Positions 34,893-43,167 of a stretch of DNA of 64,000 bases are shown here, piece by piece. The notes beneath the pieces are model-generated. The model saw only the letters and a program-made list of their open reading frames with translations. It was not told the origin of the DNA and searched no databases. Position 1 is the stretch's first letter; the number at the start of each line of letters is the position of its first letter. This DNA is from Acetohalobium arabaticum DSM 5501. GTDB taxonomy: Bacteria > Bacillota > Halanaerobiia > Halobacteroidales > Acetohalobiaceae. The position numbers were made by a program, and so were the translations under genes. The stretch is taken from positions 2,194,043-2,258,042 of the forward strand of contig NC_014378.1 of the NCBI RefSeq assembly GCF_000144695.1, in the 5' to 3' direction.

Positions 34893-35789
34893 TTAATTTT
34901 TAATTATTTTCTGCAATATAGTTTTTATAATCCAAATTAATAAAAGATCAATATATGGTATTAATTTAATAATGTTAAAAAACTTTTCTTTTATTGAAGA
35001 AGCATCCATTAAAATTGATTTACGATGAATTGACATTAATCTTTTTCTTTTTGTTTTTAAACTCATTAAATGATGATGTTTATTATAACTCTGCCATGCA
35101 CCATTAATAGATTTCTTAGAAGTTGAAACTCTTTGATATTCATGTTCTTGATGAATTATAGTAAGTTTTTCATTAATAATAGCTCCTTTTCCAAAATTAT
35201 TAATGAGTCGAACATTAAGATCATATCCCACAGAAGCTTTTAGCTTTTCATCAAATCCACCAATTTCTATTAAATATTCTGTTTTAGTAATCAAAGTTGA
35301 TGGACTTATATGTAAGCGACCAGATAATGCATCCTGAAGAGAAATCTCTTCAAAATCAGAACAATCATTATAATCTTTATCTTGTAATAAATTCTCTGAA
35401 GAATCCCTACAATTTTTAAGAACTAATTTTTTACTACCTATAACACTATAATCATTTTTTTTTAGAACGTTTAATTGTTTTTCTAATTTATCTTCTCTCC
35501 ATTCATCATCATCATCTAAAAAAGCACAATATTTCCTTCTAGCTATATCAATTCCTTTGTTACGAGTTGCTGCAGCCCCACCACCTAAATTCACTTCATT
35601 TTGTATATATTTTACTCTAGAATCAAATTTCATATATTTCTTTACTATATCTTCTGTACAATCATTTGAATTGTCATCTATAATAATCAATTCTAAGTCT
35701 TTAAAGGTTTGTGCTAAAACACTTTTTATTGCACGTTTTAAAAGAGAAGCACGATTATATGTAGGAATGATAATACTAACCTTAGGCAT
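34893..35789 (-). CDS. Glycosyltransferase family 2
   Basis: The 298-residue GT-A enzyme has KVSIIIPTYNRASLLKRAI at the N terminus, LELIIIDDNSNDCTEDIV, RNKGIDIARRKYCAFLDDDDEW (the DxD-like metal site in FLDDDDEW) and a C-terminal hydrophobic helix that may anchor it. It probably adds one sugar to the lipid-linked repeat unit. Donor and acceptor are unknown. Start ATG 35789 follows AGGAAGGAG. It lies 21 nt upstream of the toroid gene. Confidence 0.88.
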   Translation of the reverse strand: MPKVSIIIPTYNRASLLKRAIKSVLAQTFKDLELIIIDDNSNDCTEDIVKKYMKFDSRVKYIQNEVNLGGGAAATRNKGIDIARRKYCAFLDDDDEWREDKLEKQLNVLKKNDYSVIGSKKLVLKNCRDSSENLLQDKDYNDCSDFEEISLQDALSGRLHISPSTLITKTEYLIEIGGFDEKLKASVGYDLNVRLINNFGKGAIINEKLTIIHQEHEYQRVSTSKKSINGAWQSYNKHHHLMSLKTKRKRLMSIHRKSILMDASSIKEKFFNIIKLIPYIDLLLIWIIKTILQKIIKN

Positions 35790-35865
35790 ATTATATAGCT
35801 CCTTCCTCTATATAGCCCCCTAATTAATTTAAATACTATATTAAATCTACATTTTATCTTTCAAT

Positions 35866-35905
35866 ATATTCAAGTGTTAATTTTATCCAATTAACACTTG
35901 AATAT
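35866..35905 (-). terminator. Strong 15-bp hairpin between methyltransferase and GT2 genes
   Basis: ATATTCAAGTGTTAA and its perfect complement flank a 10-nt loop. It lies just after the methyltransferase stop. No T-run follows on the minus strand, so it may be an attenuator, an mRNA stabiliser or a weak terminator. Confidence 0.5.
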
Positions 35906-35907
35906 AA

Positions 35908-36546
35908 TTAATCAACTATTTTTATTATAAAAAATCTATGAGATCTTATTTCAAAAACTCTATATGTTTTAATTAGTTTTAATCCATTAATATTTTCTAT
36001 ATTTGAAATAATTTTATTTAAAGAATAATTTTTTTTACCTATTTCCCAATAATGTTCTCCATCAAATTTATGTTCTGATTTTATAAAAGTCGGTATTGGT
36101 ATTAAAAATTTAATATCTCCAATTTTAGGTAATTGAATTTGAAATCGATAAGCTCTATTTCTATCTGGTAAAGAAATTAATATATAATTTTGTGCTACCC
36201 TTTTAAGTTCTTGCATCGCAACAGAAAATTCTTCAAAAGGAAGATGCTCTAAAACTTCATAAGCCATTACTACCTCAAATTTCCCATTTTTAAAAGGTAA
36301 ATCTTGAATCGAAGCTACTACATCAGGATTTAAATCAGAATCTATATCAACTGTAGTAATACTGTATCCATGCTTTTTTAAATGATCCGAAACTAATCCA
36401 TTTCCAATTCCCACTTCTAAAATCGAAGAAGGATTCAATTTTCTTACTTCATCTATTTGATGCCAATAACTACAAAATCGTCTCTTGCTATCATAGGTAG
36501 AATTAAAATAATGCTCTTTAGATACTTGAATCTCATCCTCTGACAT
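35908..36546 (-). CDS. SAM-dependent class I methyltransferase
   Basis: The 212-residue protein has a Methyltransf_11-type core: SILEVGIGNGLVSDHLKKHG (motif I), TVDIDSDLNPDVV, FEVVMAYEVLEHLPFEEF and LKRVAQNYILISLPDRNRAY. It probably methylates a sugar or a terminal residue of the glycan. I start at ATG 36546, which follows TTAGGAG; an earlier in-frame start would lack a ribosome site. It lies between the flippase and GT2 genes. The true substrate is unknown. Confidence 0.82.
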   Translation of the reverse strand: MSEDEIQVSKEHYFNSTYDSKRRFCSYWHQIDEVRKLNPSSILEVGIGNGLVSDHLKKHGYSITTVDIDSDLNPDVVASIQDLPFKNGKFEVVMAYEVLEHLPFEEFSVAMQELKRVAQNYILISLPDRNRAYRFQIQLPKIGDIKFLIPIPTFIKSEHKFDGEHYWEIGKKNYSLNKIISNIENINGLKLIKTYRVFEIRSHRFFIIKIVD

Positions 36547-36645
36547 TTTCTTCACTCCTAACCTTAGAATTCTAACATTTATCAAGAAATTAAGAATAAA
36601 TTAATATTTAAAACAGTAAATCTTTAATAAAATTATTTAAAATAC

Positions 36646-38133
36646 TTACAATAATTTTTTTAATAGCCATTTAATATTGGTCCAAGGTCCTAAATTATTA
36701 AATTTATCAAATAAATATAATAAAGTAAAATATACTAAACTCCCCAACAATATTAATTTTATCAAATAAAACCATTTAATTATTTCATATTCATATGAAC
36801 ACAAAATTACCCCTATCATAATCAAACTAGAAATAAATGGAATAATGGACAATTTTAAATAAACACCTAAATCTTGTTCCAAAATAGATGACAAATTTTT
36901 TATTAAAGGTATTAAACTAACTAATAATGCCAAACCTGAAGTCATTGCAGCCCCGTTAAGTCCCCACATATATGTAAATGGAATAATAGTTATACTTAAA
37001 GAAATAAATCGCCATTTATTCATCATAAAATCACCTTTAGGAAATCCTACTGCATCAAATAAAGCTCCTCCAGTAATACTTAATGTTCTAAATAATCCCC
37101 CAATAGTCAGAACTCGAAACGAATACAACATTGGCATCCATTTTTCTCCTAATACTAATTTTATTCCTAAAGGCGCAAGGATAATCATTCCTCCTATCAT
37201 TGGTAATGATATAGTTACTACTAATTCCAATATTCTTAGATAAGCTATATTTAGCCTCTTTTTATCATTTTGTAATTTAGAATAACTAGCAAAAGCAACC
37301 TTAGAAACTACATAAGAAATTTCACTTGCAGTAATATTTGATAATTGAAAGGCCATCTGAAACAACCCTAATTTAGTTGTCCCCAATATTCTCCCTACTA
37401 TTATATCATCTAAATGAACAGCAAAAAAAACAATAAAACTAGTAGCCAATTTCCATTTACCAAAATCAAATAACTCTTTAGCTTTTATTATAGAAAAATT
37501 CAAACTTGGTCTATATGGATGTAAAATGAATGAAATCATACATTTTACAATTGATCCTACTAAAACTCCCCACACTAAGGCCCAGGCATTCTTTAATATA
37601 TAAGCAGCAATAATAGAAACAGTAAAATCAAATACAGTTCCACTTACTGTATAAATAAACTTTTTATTGAACTGAAGCCTTTTGTCAAAATATATCATTC
37701 CTATATTTTGAACACCTTTGAAAATTTGAGCTATAGCTAAAACACGTAAAATAGGTATAGCAAGAGGTTCATTAAAAAATAAAGCTATAATAGGAGCAGT
37801 AGAAAATAAAACTAAAAATAATATTCCCCCTCGCATAACTTGAATAGTCCAAGCTGTATTTAAATATTTTTCTACTTCCTTTTGTTTTTGTATTAATGCT
37901 TTATTAAAACCAGTTTTAGTCAAAGAATCAGATGCAGAAAGTATTAAAAGTGCAATGCCAAAAAGACCAAAATCTTCTGGAGCAAGAATCCGAGCTAATA
38001 TTATTTTTCTTGTAAATTTAAATCCTTTATTTAAAAAACTCGAACCAAACATCCATAAGCTGCTATCTATCGTCTTTTTAGCTAAAGAATCATTTTTATT
38101 ATCTTTATTTTTTGAATTATTTTCTTTTTTCAT
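36646..38133 (-). CDS. wzx: Oligosaccharide flippase, Wzx/MOP family
   Basis: The 495-residue protein has about 12-14 hydrophobic helices and the family's N-terminal signature (SSLWMFGSSFLNKGFKFTRKI, ILARILAPEDFGLFGIAL). The AILKNAWALVWGVL and GLFQMAFQLSN segments match Wzx/RfbX-type transporters. It should move undecaprenyl-linked repeat units across the inner membrane. The N terminus is very Lys/Asn-rich. It stands 32 nt behind the wbpE-like gene. Confidence 0.9.
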   Translation of the reverse strand: MKKENNSKNKDNKNDSLAKKTIDSSLWMFGSSFLNKGFKFTRKIILARILAPEDFGLFGIALLILSASDSLTKTGFNKALIQKQKEVEKYLNTAWTIQVMRGGILFLVLFSTAPIIALFFNEPLAIPILRVLAIAQIFKGVQNIGMIYFDKRLQFNKKFIYTVSGTVFDFTVSIIAAYILKNAWALVWGVLVGSIVKCMISFILHPYRPSLNFSIIKAKELFDFGKWKLATSFIVFFAVHLDDIIVGRILGTTKLGLFQMAFQLSNITASEISYVVSKVAFASYSKLQNDKKRLNIAYLRILELVVTISLPMIGGMIILAPLGIKLVLGEKWMPMLYSFRVLTIGGLFRTLSITGGALFDAVGFPKGDFMMNKWRFISLSITIIPFTYMWGLNGAAMTSGLALLVSLIPLIKNLSSILEQDLGVYLKLSIIPFISSLIMIGVILCSYEYEIIKWFYLIKLILLGSLVYFTLLYLFDKFNNLGPWTNIKWLLKKLL

Positions 38134-38165
38134 TTACTATACCCTTCCAGTTAAACAAAATATAT

Positions 38166-39272
38166 TTATAATTTAAATTTCTTTAAAACATATTTTATTT
38201 GTCCTTTTTTTAATGCAGGATCAATCGGCAATGCTAATACCTCTTCGCAAGCTTTTTCTGCTACTGGCAAATCACCTTTCTGATAACCTAAATCTTCATA
38301 ACACTCCTGCAAATGCAGTGGCTTTGGATAATATATAGAAGTAGACACACCTGCTTCTTTCAAGGTCTTCTGCAATTCATCTCTGTTATCTACTCTAATC
38401 ACATATTGATGATAAACATGTTTGGAATCCGCAATTTTCTTCTCCGGTAATACAATCTCATTTTCTAACCCATATTCTTCAAATAATCTATCATAAGTCT
38501 CTGCTACTCTTTGCCGCCCTTCAGTCCACTCATCCAGATACTTAAGCTTGACTCTAAGCACTGCTGCCTGAATAGCATCTAACCGACTATTATAACCTAC
38601 TTCCTTATGATGATACTTAGGCTCAGCTCCATGTACTCTCAATCGTTTTATTCTCTGAGCTAATTCTTCATCATTAGTTAATACCATACCTCCATCGCCG
38701 TAACCACCTAAATTTTTGGAAGGAAAGAAACTCAATGCCGCAGCATCACCAAAATTACCAACCTGTGTTCCTTTATACTCAGCTCCTATTGCTTGACAAG
38801 CATCTTCTACTACTTTCAAATCATATCTATCAGCTATATCCATGATCCCGTTCATCTCCGCTGGCTGTCCATAGAGATGAACCGGTATAATTGCTTTCGT
38901 CTTATCAGTAATCTTATCTTCAATCTCTTCCGGAGTAATATTATAAGTCACCGGGTCTATATCAGCAAAGACTGGAGTTGCTCCTAATCTCGAAACCACT
39001 CCTGCTGTAGCAAAGAAGGTAAATGTAGGCACAATCACTTCATCACCAGGACCTATATCTAGTGCTTTTAATGATAATAATAAAGCATCAGTTCCCGAAG
39101 CTACTCCAATTCCATATTCAGTATCACAGTAATCGGCAACCTCTTCTTCCAATCCTTCCACATGCTTCCCCATAATATATCTAGTACTATCTAAAACATC
39201 ATTAATGGCTTCTTGAATCTCATCCTTAATTCCTTCATACTGCTCCTTTAAATCTAATAATGGTACTTTCAA
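38166..39272 (-). CDS. wbpE: PLP-dependent sugar 3-aminotransferase, WbpE/WlbC-like
   Basis: The 368-residue DegT-family protein begins KVPLLDLKEQYEGIKDEI and carries GVASGTDALLLSLKAL, PVHLYGQPAEMNGI, VVEDACQAIGAEYKG, the PLP-Lys segment FFPSKNLGGYGDGG and GYNSRLDAIQAAVLRVKL. With the neighbouring WbpA, WbpB and WbpD homologues it should aminate the 3-keto uronic acid nucleotide sugar. Start is TTG 39272 after GGGAGG. Repeat R1 copy 2 separates it from wbpD. Confidence 0.88.
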   Translation of the reverse strand: MKVPLLDLKEQYEGIKDEIQEAINDVLDSTRYIMGKHVEGLEEEVADYCDTEYGIGVASGTDALLLSLKALDIGPGDEVIVPTFTFFATAGVVSRLGATPVFADIDPVTYNITPEEIEDKITDKTKAIIPVHLYGQPAEMNGIMDIADRYDLKVVEDACQAIGAEYKGTQVGNFGDAAALSFFPSKNLGGYGDGGMVLTNDEELAQRIKRLRVHGAEPKYHHKEVGYNSRLDAIQAAVLRVKLKYLDEWTEGRQRVAETYDRLFEEYGLENEIVLPEKKIADSKHVYHQYVIRVDNRDELQKTLKEAGVSTSIYYPKPLHLQECYEDLGYQKGDLPVAEKACEEVLALPIDPALKKGQIKYVLKKFKL

Positions 39273-39292
39273 AGTTTACAGCCTCCCAGATA

Positions 39293-39478
39293 TAGACACA
39301 GACTAACACAGACAGGACACAGACTAAAAATAAATAATAAATCAAGTAATTAATATTACAATTCAAAATACATAAATTTTCATTTAAAAACCATAATTTC
39401 TCTACTTAACATTAATTTTAAATTAGTTTTAAACAATCTTATATTGTCTTGTGTATAGTCTCGTGTAAGTCTCGTGTC
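39293..39478 (-). repeat. Repeat R1, copy 2 (minus orientation)
   Basis: On the plus strand it starts with TAGACACAGACTAACACAGA (continuing CAGGACACAGACTAAAA) and ends with GTATAGTCTCGTGTAAGTCT (continuing CGTGTC). These are the two R1 ends, here reversed relative to copies 1 and 3. The core is AT-rich without ORF. It lies in the leader of wbpE, with one end 20 nt from its start codon. Confidence 0.72.
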
Positions 39479-39497
39479 AGAACTTTATTAATTAATT

Positions 39498-40238
39498 TTA
39501 CTGATTCTCCAACAACTGATCCTCCGGAACATCCTTAAATATCTCCGCCGGAGTACCTGCCACTATCTTCTTCGCCGGTACATCCTTTGTTACTGTACTT
39601 CCCGCAGCCACAAAGCCGTCCTCTTCTATTACCTTGCCCGGGAGAATTGTAGCTCCAGCTCCAATACGGCCGCCTTCTTTGACAGTAACTCCTTTAAAGT
39701 AATCATACCGCTCTTCACTTCTGCCAGCAAAGTTATCATTAGATGTTATAACTCCTGGAGCAATGAAACAGTTATCTTCAACTTCCGAATAAGCAGTAAT
39801 ATAAACATTAGTCTCTAACTTACACTTCGAACCGATCTGACAATAATTCTCTACAGCTACTCCCCGACCTATAATCGTTTTTTCTCCAATCTCGACATTC
39901 TCACGAATAGAAGCCTGATCAGCTACTAGACAGTCACTACCAATCTCACAGCCAGCATAAATTACTGTATTAGCTCCTATCAGACAGCCATCTCCTATCT
40001 CACAGGGCGGCTGTAGTTCATCATCACTGACTGCCGAAGTCACTGCTTTCATTGGCTGCTTTCCAATCACCGTATTATCATCAATTCGAATATTATCTCC
40101 TATCGTAGTTCCTTCATGAATTACTACGTTATTACCGATAATAACATTATTACCAATCTTAACATCATCTTTAATGATACTAAAATCACCAACACTTACA
40201 TTATCACCAAGCTTAGCCGTTTCACTTATCTTATTCAT
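39498..40238 (-). CDS. wbpD: Sugar N-acetyltransferase with long left-handed beta-helix, WbpD-like
   Basis: The 246-residue protein consists almost entirely of hexapeptide repeats (NNVIIGNNVVIHEGTTIGDN, GANTVIYAGCEIGSDCLVAD, GKTIIGRGVAVENYCQIGS-like) and ends with GAGATILPGKVIEEDGFVAA and IVAGTPAEIF. It should acetylate the 3-amino group of UDP-2-acetamido-3-amino-uronic acid. It overlaps the wbpB-like gene by 8 nt. It is longer than typical WbpD (about 190 residues), with extra N-terminal turns. Confidence 0.85.
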   Translation of the reverse strand: MNKISETAKLGDNVSVGDFSIIKDDVKIGNNVIIGNNVVIHEGTTIGDNIRIDDNTVIGKQPMKAVTSAVSDDELQPPCEIGDGCLIGANTVIYAGCEIGSDCLVADQASIRENVEIGEKTIIGRGVAVENYCQIGSKCKLETNVYITAYSEVEDNCFIAPGVITSNDNFAGRSEERYDYFKGVTVKEGGRIGAGATILPGKVIEEDGFVAAGSTVTKDVPAKKIVAGTPAEIFKDVPEDQLLENQ

Positions 40239-41358
40239 AACTTTCCACTCCTGTAGTCGTTGAATAATCTTCTAGCGGCAGTTCAATAGGTTGTCCAATT
40301 CGAGCAGATTTATAAATAGCTAAAACTAACTCCATTGCTTTCTTACCTTCTCTACCATCAACTAAAGGCTTTCTATCTTCTCGAATAGCATCAATCATAT
40401 CTCCAAATAAAAGATTATGACCATAACCATAGACTGTGTCAGTTTCATAATTTGCTTCCTTCATCTTCTCGGCTTCATCTTCAGCTCCATCGGCAAACTT
40501 CCAATCAATAATCTCATTCATTGCAATTCCGGCTAATCTAACTGTTCCTTGCTCACCGAAAATATTGAACGTTTCTTCCAGGTTACGTGGATAAACACAG
40601 ACTGTTCCTTCAATTAAACCGATGGCTCCATTCTTAAATCTAACAACCGCCATCCCGGCATCTTCCGTCTCAATATCACGTAAGAAAGTATCCGTTTCTG
40701 CCGTTACTCGCTCAACATCGCCCATCATCCAGCATAACATATCTATATTATGAATACATTGATTCATTAAAATTCCGCCGTCTAAGGCTAAAGTACCGTG
40801 CCAGTCATCCATATTATAATACTCATCATTCCGATTCCAACGTACACTGGCTACAGCATGGACTAAGCGGCCAAAGCGGTCTTTTTGCAAAGCTTCCCGT
40901 AATTGCTGAACAGTAGGGTTAAAGCGGTTCTGGTGACAAACTGCTAACTTCAATCCTTTCTTATCTGCCGTTTCAATCATTCTATCTGCATCTTTAGTAG
41001 ATAAAGCCATTGCCTTTTCTACAATCACATGTTTACCAGCATTTAAAGCATCAATCGTAATCTCCGCATGATATCCCGTTTCCGTAGCAATCGTTACTAC
41101 ATCAACTTCATCATCTTTTAATAACTCCTTATAGTCTTCATACTTCTTTATATTCTGATCAGCATTAATCTCTTTCTTTAATCTTTCATCATCTTCTATA
41201 TACTCTTTAAAGTAATCAACTGCCTCATCCATCTTCTCCGGTACCAAATCACTAACAGCAACTAGCTCTGCCTCATCATAATTATTAATAATACCTTCAA
41301 CATGTTTAGGAGATATCCTTCCACAGCCGATAATACCAAAGCCTAATCGGTTATTCAT
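40231..41358 (-). CDS. wbpB: Gfo/Idh/MocA-family sugar 3-dehydrogenase, WbpB/WlbA-like
   Basis: The 375-residue NAD-dependent oxidoreductase has FGIIGCGRISPKHVEGII (nucleotide loop), ATETGYHAEITIDALNAGKH, EKAMALSTKDADRMI (EKP-type catalytic Lys as EKA) and GGILMNQCIHNIDMLCWM (GG..N..H signature). In this context it should oxidise C3 of UDP-GlcNAcA. The Pro of the EKP motif is replaced by Ala, as can occur in the WlbA group. It is linked to wbpA (21 nt) and wbpD (overlap). Confidence 0.88.
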   Translation of the reverse strand: MNNRLGFGIIGCGRISPKHVEGIINNYDEAELVAVSDLVPEKMDEAVDYFKEYIEDDERLKKEINADQNIKKYEDYKELLKDDEVDVVTIATETGYHAEITIDALNAGKHVIVEKAMALSTKDADRMIETADKKGLKLAVCHQNRFNPTVQQLREALQKDRFGRLVHAVASVRWNRNDEYYNMDDWHGTLALDGGILMNQCIHNIDMLCWMMGDVERVTAETDTFLRDIETEDAGMAVVRFKNGAIGLIEGTVCVYPRNLEETFNIFGEQGTVRLAGIAMNEIIDWKFADGAEDEAEKMKEANYETDTVYGYGHNLLFGDMIDAIREDRKPLVDGREGKKAMELVLAIYKSARIGQPIELPLEDYSTTTGVESYE

Positions 41359-41379
41359 CTCTTAAGCTCCCTTCTATAT

Positions 41380-42723
41380 CTATAGCCTAAATACATTATC
41401 TGCTTCTATTCCTTCAGTTCCATTGCGAGTATCAAAGACAACTTGAGCCTTATCTACTATTTTTTGATAATCATACGCACTATGGGCAGTAGCTATCAAG
41501 ACTGCATCTGCTTCTTCTAATAGCTCATCAGTTAACTCCTGGGAAGCATAATTAACTCCCTGATGTTCAAACTCTGGAATATGAGGGTCATTATACATGA
41601 TTTCTGCTCCCTCTTCCTTCAGCTCATCAATTATCTTTAAAGCCGGAGACTCCCGTAGATCATCAATATCACTCTTATAGGCCACTCCCAGCATTAAGAT
41701 ATCTGCTCCATTCAAAGTCTTCTTGAATTTATTTAAAATTTTCATTAACCGACCTACTACAAAACCCGGCATTGAATTATTGATCTCTCCGGCCAATTCT
41801 ATTAACCTAGTATGATAATCATGCTCTCTTGCTTTCCAGGTAAGATAGAAAGGATCAATCGGAATACAGTGGCCGCCTAATCCTGGTCCTGGATAGAAAG
41901 CCATAAATCCATAAGGCTTCGTCTTGGCAGCATTGATTACTTCCCAGACATCTATTCCCATCTTATCACATAGGATGGCCATTTCATTAGCCAAAGCAAT
42001 ATTGATATTTCTAAAGGTATTCTCAAAGATCTTCTCCATCTCTGCTACCGAAGGACTCGATACTGTATGTACTTTAGAATCTAATACATTATTATATAAG
42101 TCTGCAGCAATCTCAGTTCCTGTAGACGTAATACCTCCCACTACCTTCGGTGTATTCTTGGTATTATAGACCTTATTTCCAGGATCTACTCTCTCGGGAG
42201 AAAAAGCTACAAAAAAGTCTTCTCCACACTTTAATCCTGTCTCTTCTAGAATCGGTTTTACAATCTCCTCAGTTGTACCAGGATAAGTAGTACTTTCTAA
42301 GATAATCAGCATACCTTTATGTAAGTACTTTGCTATATCTGTTGTTGAAGCTTCAACATACTCTGTATTCGGCTGATAATACTCATCCAGTGGCGTTGGA
42401 ACACAGATAGCTACTACATCTACAACTTCTATTCGTTGATAATCAGTAGTAGCAGTTATCATCTCTTCATCAACTAAATCAGTTAATTCCTCATCAACCA
42501 CATCACCTATATAATTTTCTCCATCATTAACCATATCAACTCTCTCTTGTTGTATATCAAAACCAATTACTTCATAGCCTGCTTTTGCTTTTTCTACAGC
42601 TAAAGGCAATCCTACATAGCCTAAGCCGATTACTCCAATTACTGCTTCCTTATTCTTAATCTTATCCTTCAATATAGCACTAGCTAACATTTGATCTTCT
42701 ACTACTCTTTCTACCGTACTCAT
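41380..42723 (-). CDS. wbpA: UDP-N-acetyl-D-glucosamine 6-dehydrogenase, WbpA-like
   Basis: The 447-residue enzyme has the UDP-sugar dehydrogenase triad of domains: VIGVIGLGYVGLPLAVEKAK (NAD loop), DVVAICVPTPLD, ILESTTYPGTTEE, FSPERVDPGNK, and the catalytic Cys loop PGPGLGGHCIPIDPFYL. The C terminus is VAYKSDIDDLRESPAL. It oxidises UDP-GlcNAc to the uronic acid, the first step of the wbpA-B-E-D set. An extra N-terminal stretch of about 25 residues precedes the Rossmann fold. Start ATG 42723. Confidence 0.93.
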   Translation of the reverse strand: MSTVERVVEDQMLASAILKDKIKNKEAVIGVIGLGYVGLPLAVEKAKAGYEVIGFDIQQERVDMVNDGENYIGDVVDEELTDLVDEEMITATTDYQRIEVVDVVAICVPTPLDEYYQPNTEYVEASTTDIAKYLHKGMLIILESTTYPGTTEEIVKPILEETGLKCGEDFFVAFSPERVDPGNKVYNTKNTPKVVGGITSTGTEIAADLYNNVLDSKVHTVSSPSVAEMEKIFENTFRNINIALANEMAILCDKMGIDVWEVINAAKTKPYGFMAFYPGPGLGGHCIPIDPFYLTWKAREHDYHTRLIELAGEINNSMPGFVVGRLMKILNKFKKTLNGADILMLGVAYKSDIDDLRESPALKIIDELKEEGAEIMYNDPHIPEFEHQGVNYASQELTDELLEEADAVLIATAHSAYDYQKIVDKAQVVFDTRNGTEGIEADNVFRL

Positions 42724-42753
42724 TAAGCCACCATCCTTTAATTATAAATGTAC

Positions 42754-42981
42754 TTACTCATTCTTATGAATAATTATTCTATTTTCCTTATAATCTCGAC
42801 CGCGTTGAATTCTATTCCATGACCTTTCATGGAAGTAATAAGCAATCATTTTAGTAATTACTTCAATTAAAATAATAATGCTAACAACTTTTACATCCTG
42901 TAGTATAATATAAGTTATCAAAGCTGTTATAAAAGAACCAATTATCCGCCAGGTAATATCTTTTAATATGTTACTATTCAT
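42754..42981 (-). CDS. DUF2061-type small membrane protein
   Basis: The 75-residue protein begins MNSNILKDITWRIIGSFITA and has two hydrophobic helices (about 12-32 and 35-52) followed by HERSWNRIQRGRD, the DUF2061 pattern (W-R..G, HE..W). I start at ATG 42981 after AAGGAG; the longer TTG start lacks support. It follows cysN within the same strand block. DUF2061 proteins sometimes occur beside sulfate-activation genes, which suggests a link with sulfate metabolism, but no function is known. Confidence 0.78.
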   Translation of the reverse strand: MNSNILKDITWRIIGSFITALITYIILQDVKVVSIIILIEVITKMIAYYFHERSWNRIQRGRDYKENRIIIHKNE

Positions 42982-43004
42982 AATTATTCTCCTTAACTTT
43001 AGCA

Positions 43005-43140
43005 ACTCCTAATCAGTATAAAAATCATGCTGACTATGAATCTATGATAGTTCCCTACTTTCTAGTTTGAAATTACCTGCTGGATTCTTATCCAGTCTAC
43101 AAACCAAGACTGGCTATAAGTCTATGCTAATCTTCTACTT
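43005..43140 (-). repeat. Two decayed R2-type hairpins in tandem
   Basis: The minus strand holds ATAGCCAGTCTTGGTTTGTA followed by GACTGGATAA (43089-43119), matching the R2 hairpin and its TTGG(T)TTGTA loop. A weaker second unit (CATAGTCAGCATGATTTTTA, then TACTGATTAG) lies near 43016-43045. The DNA around each unit is also similar, so a duplication followed by decay is likely. Confidence 0.5.
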
Positions 43141-43167
43141 CTTAACTTGAAATTTAGCTACCTGACT

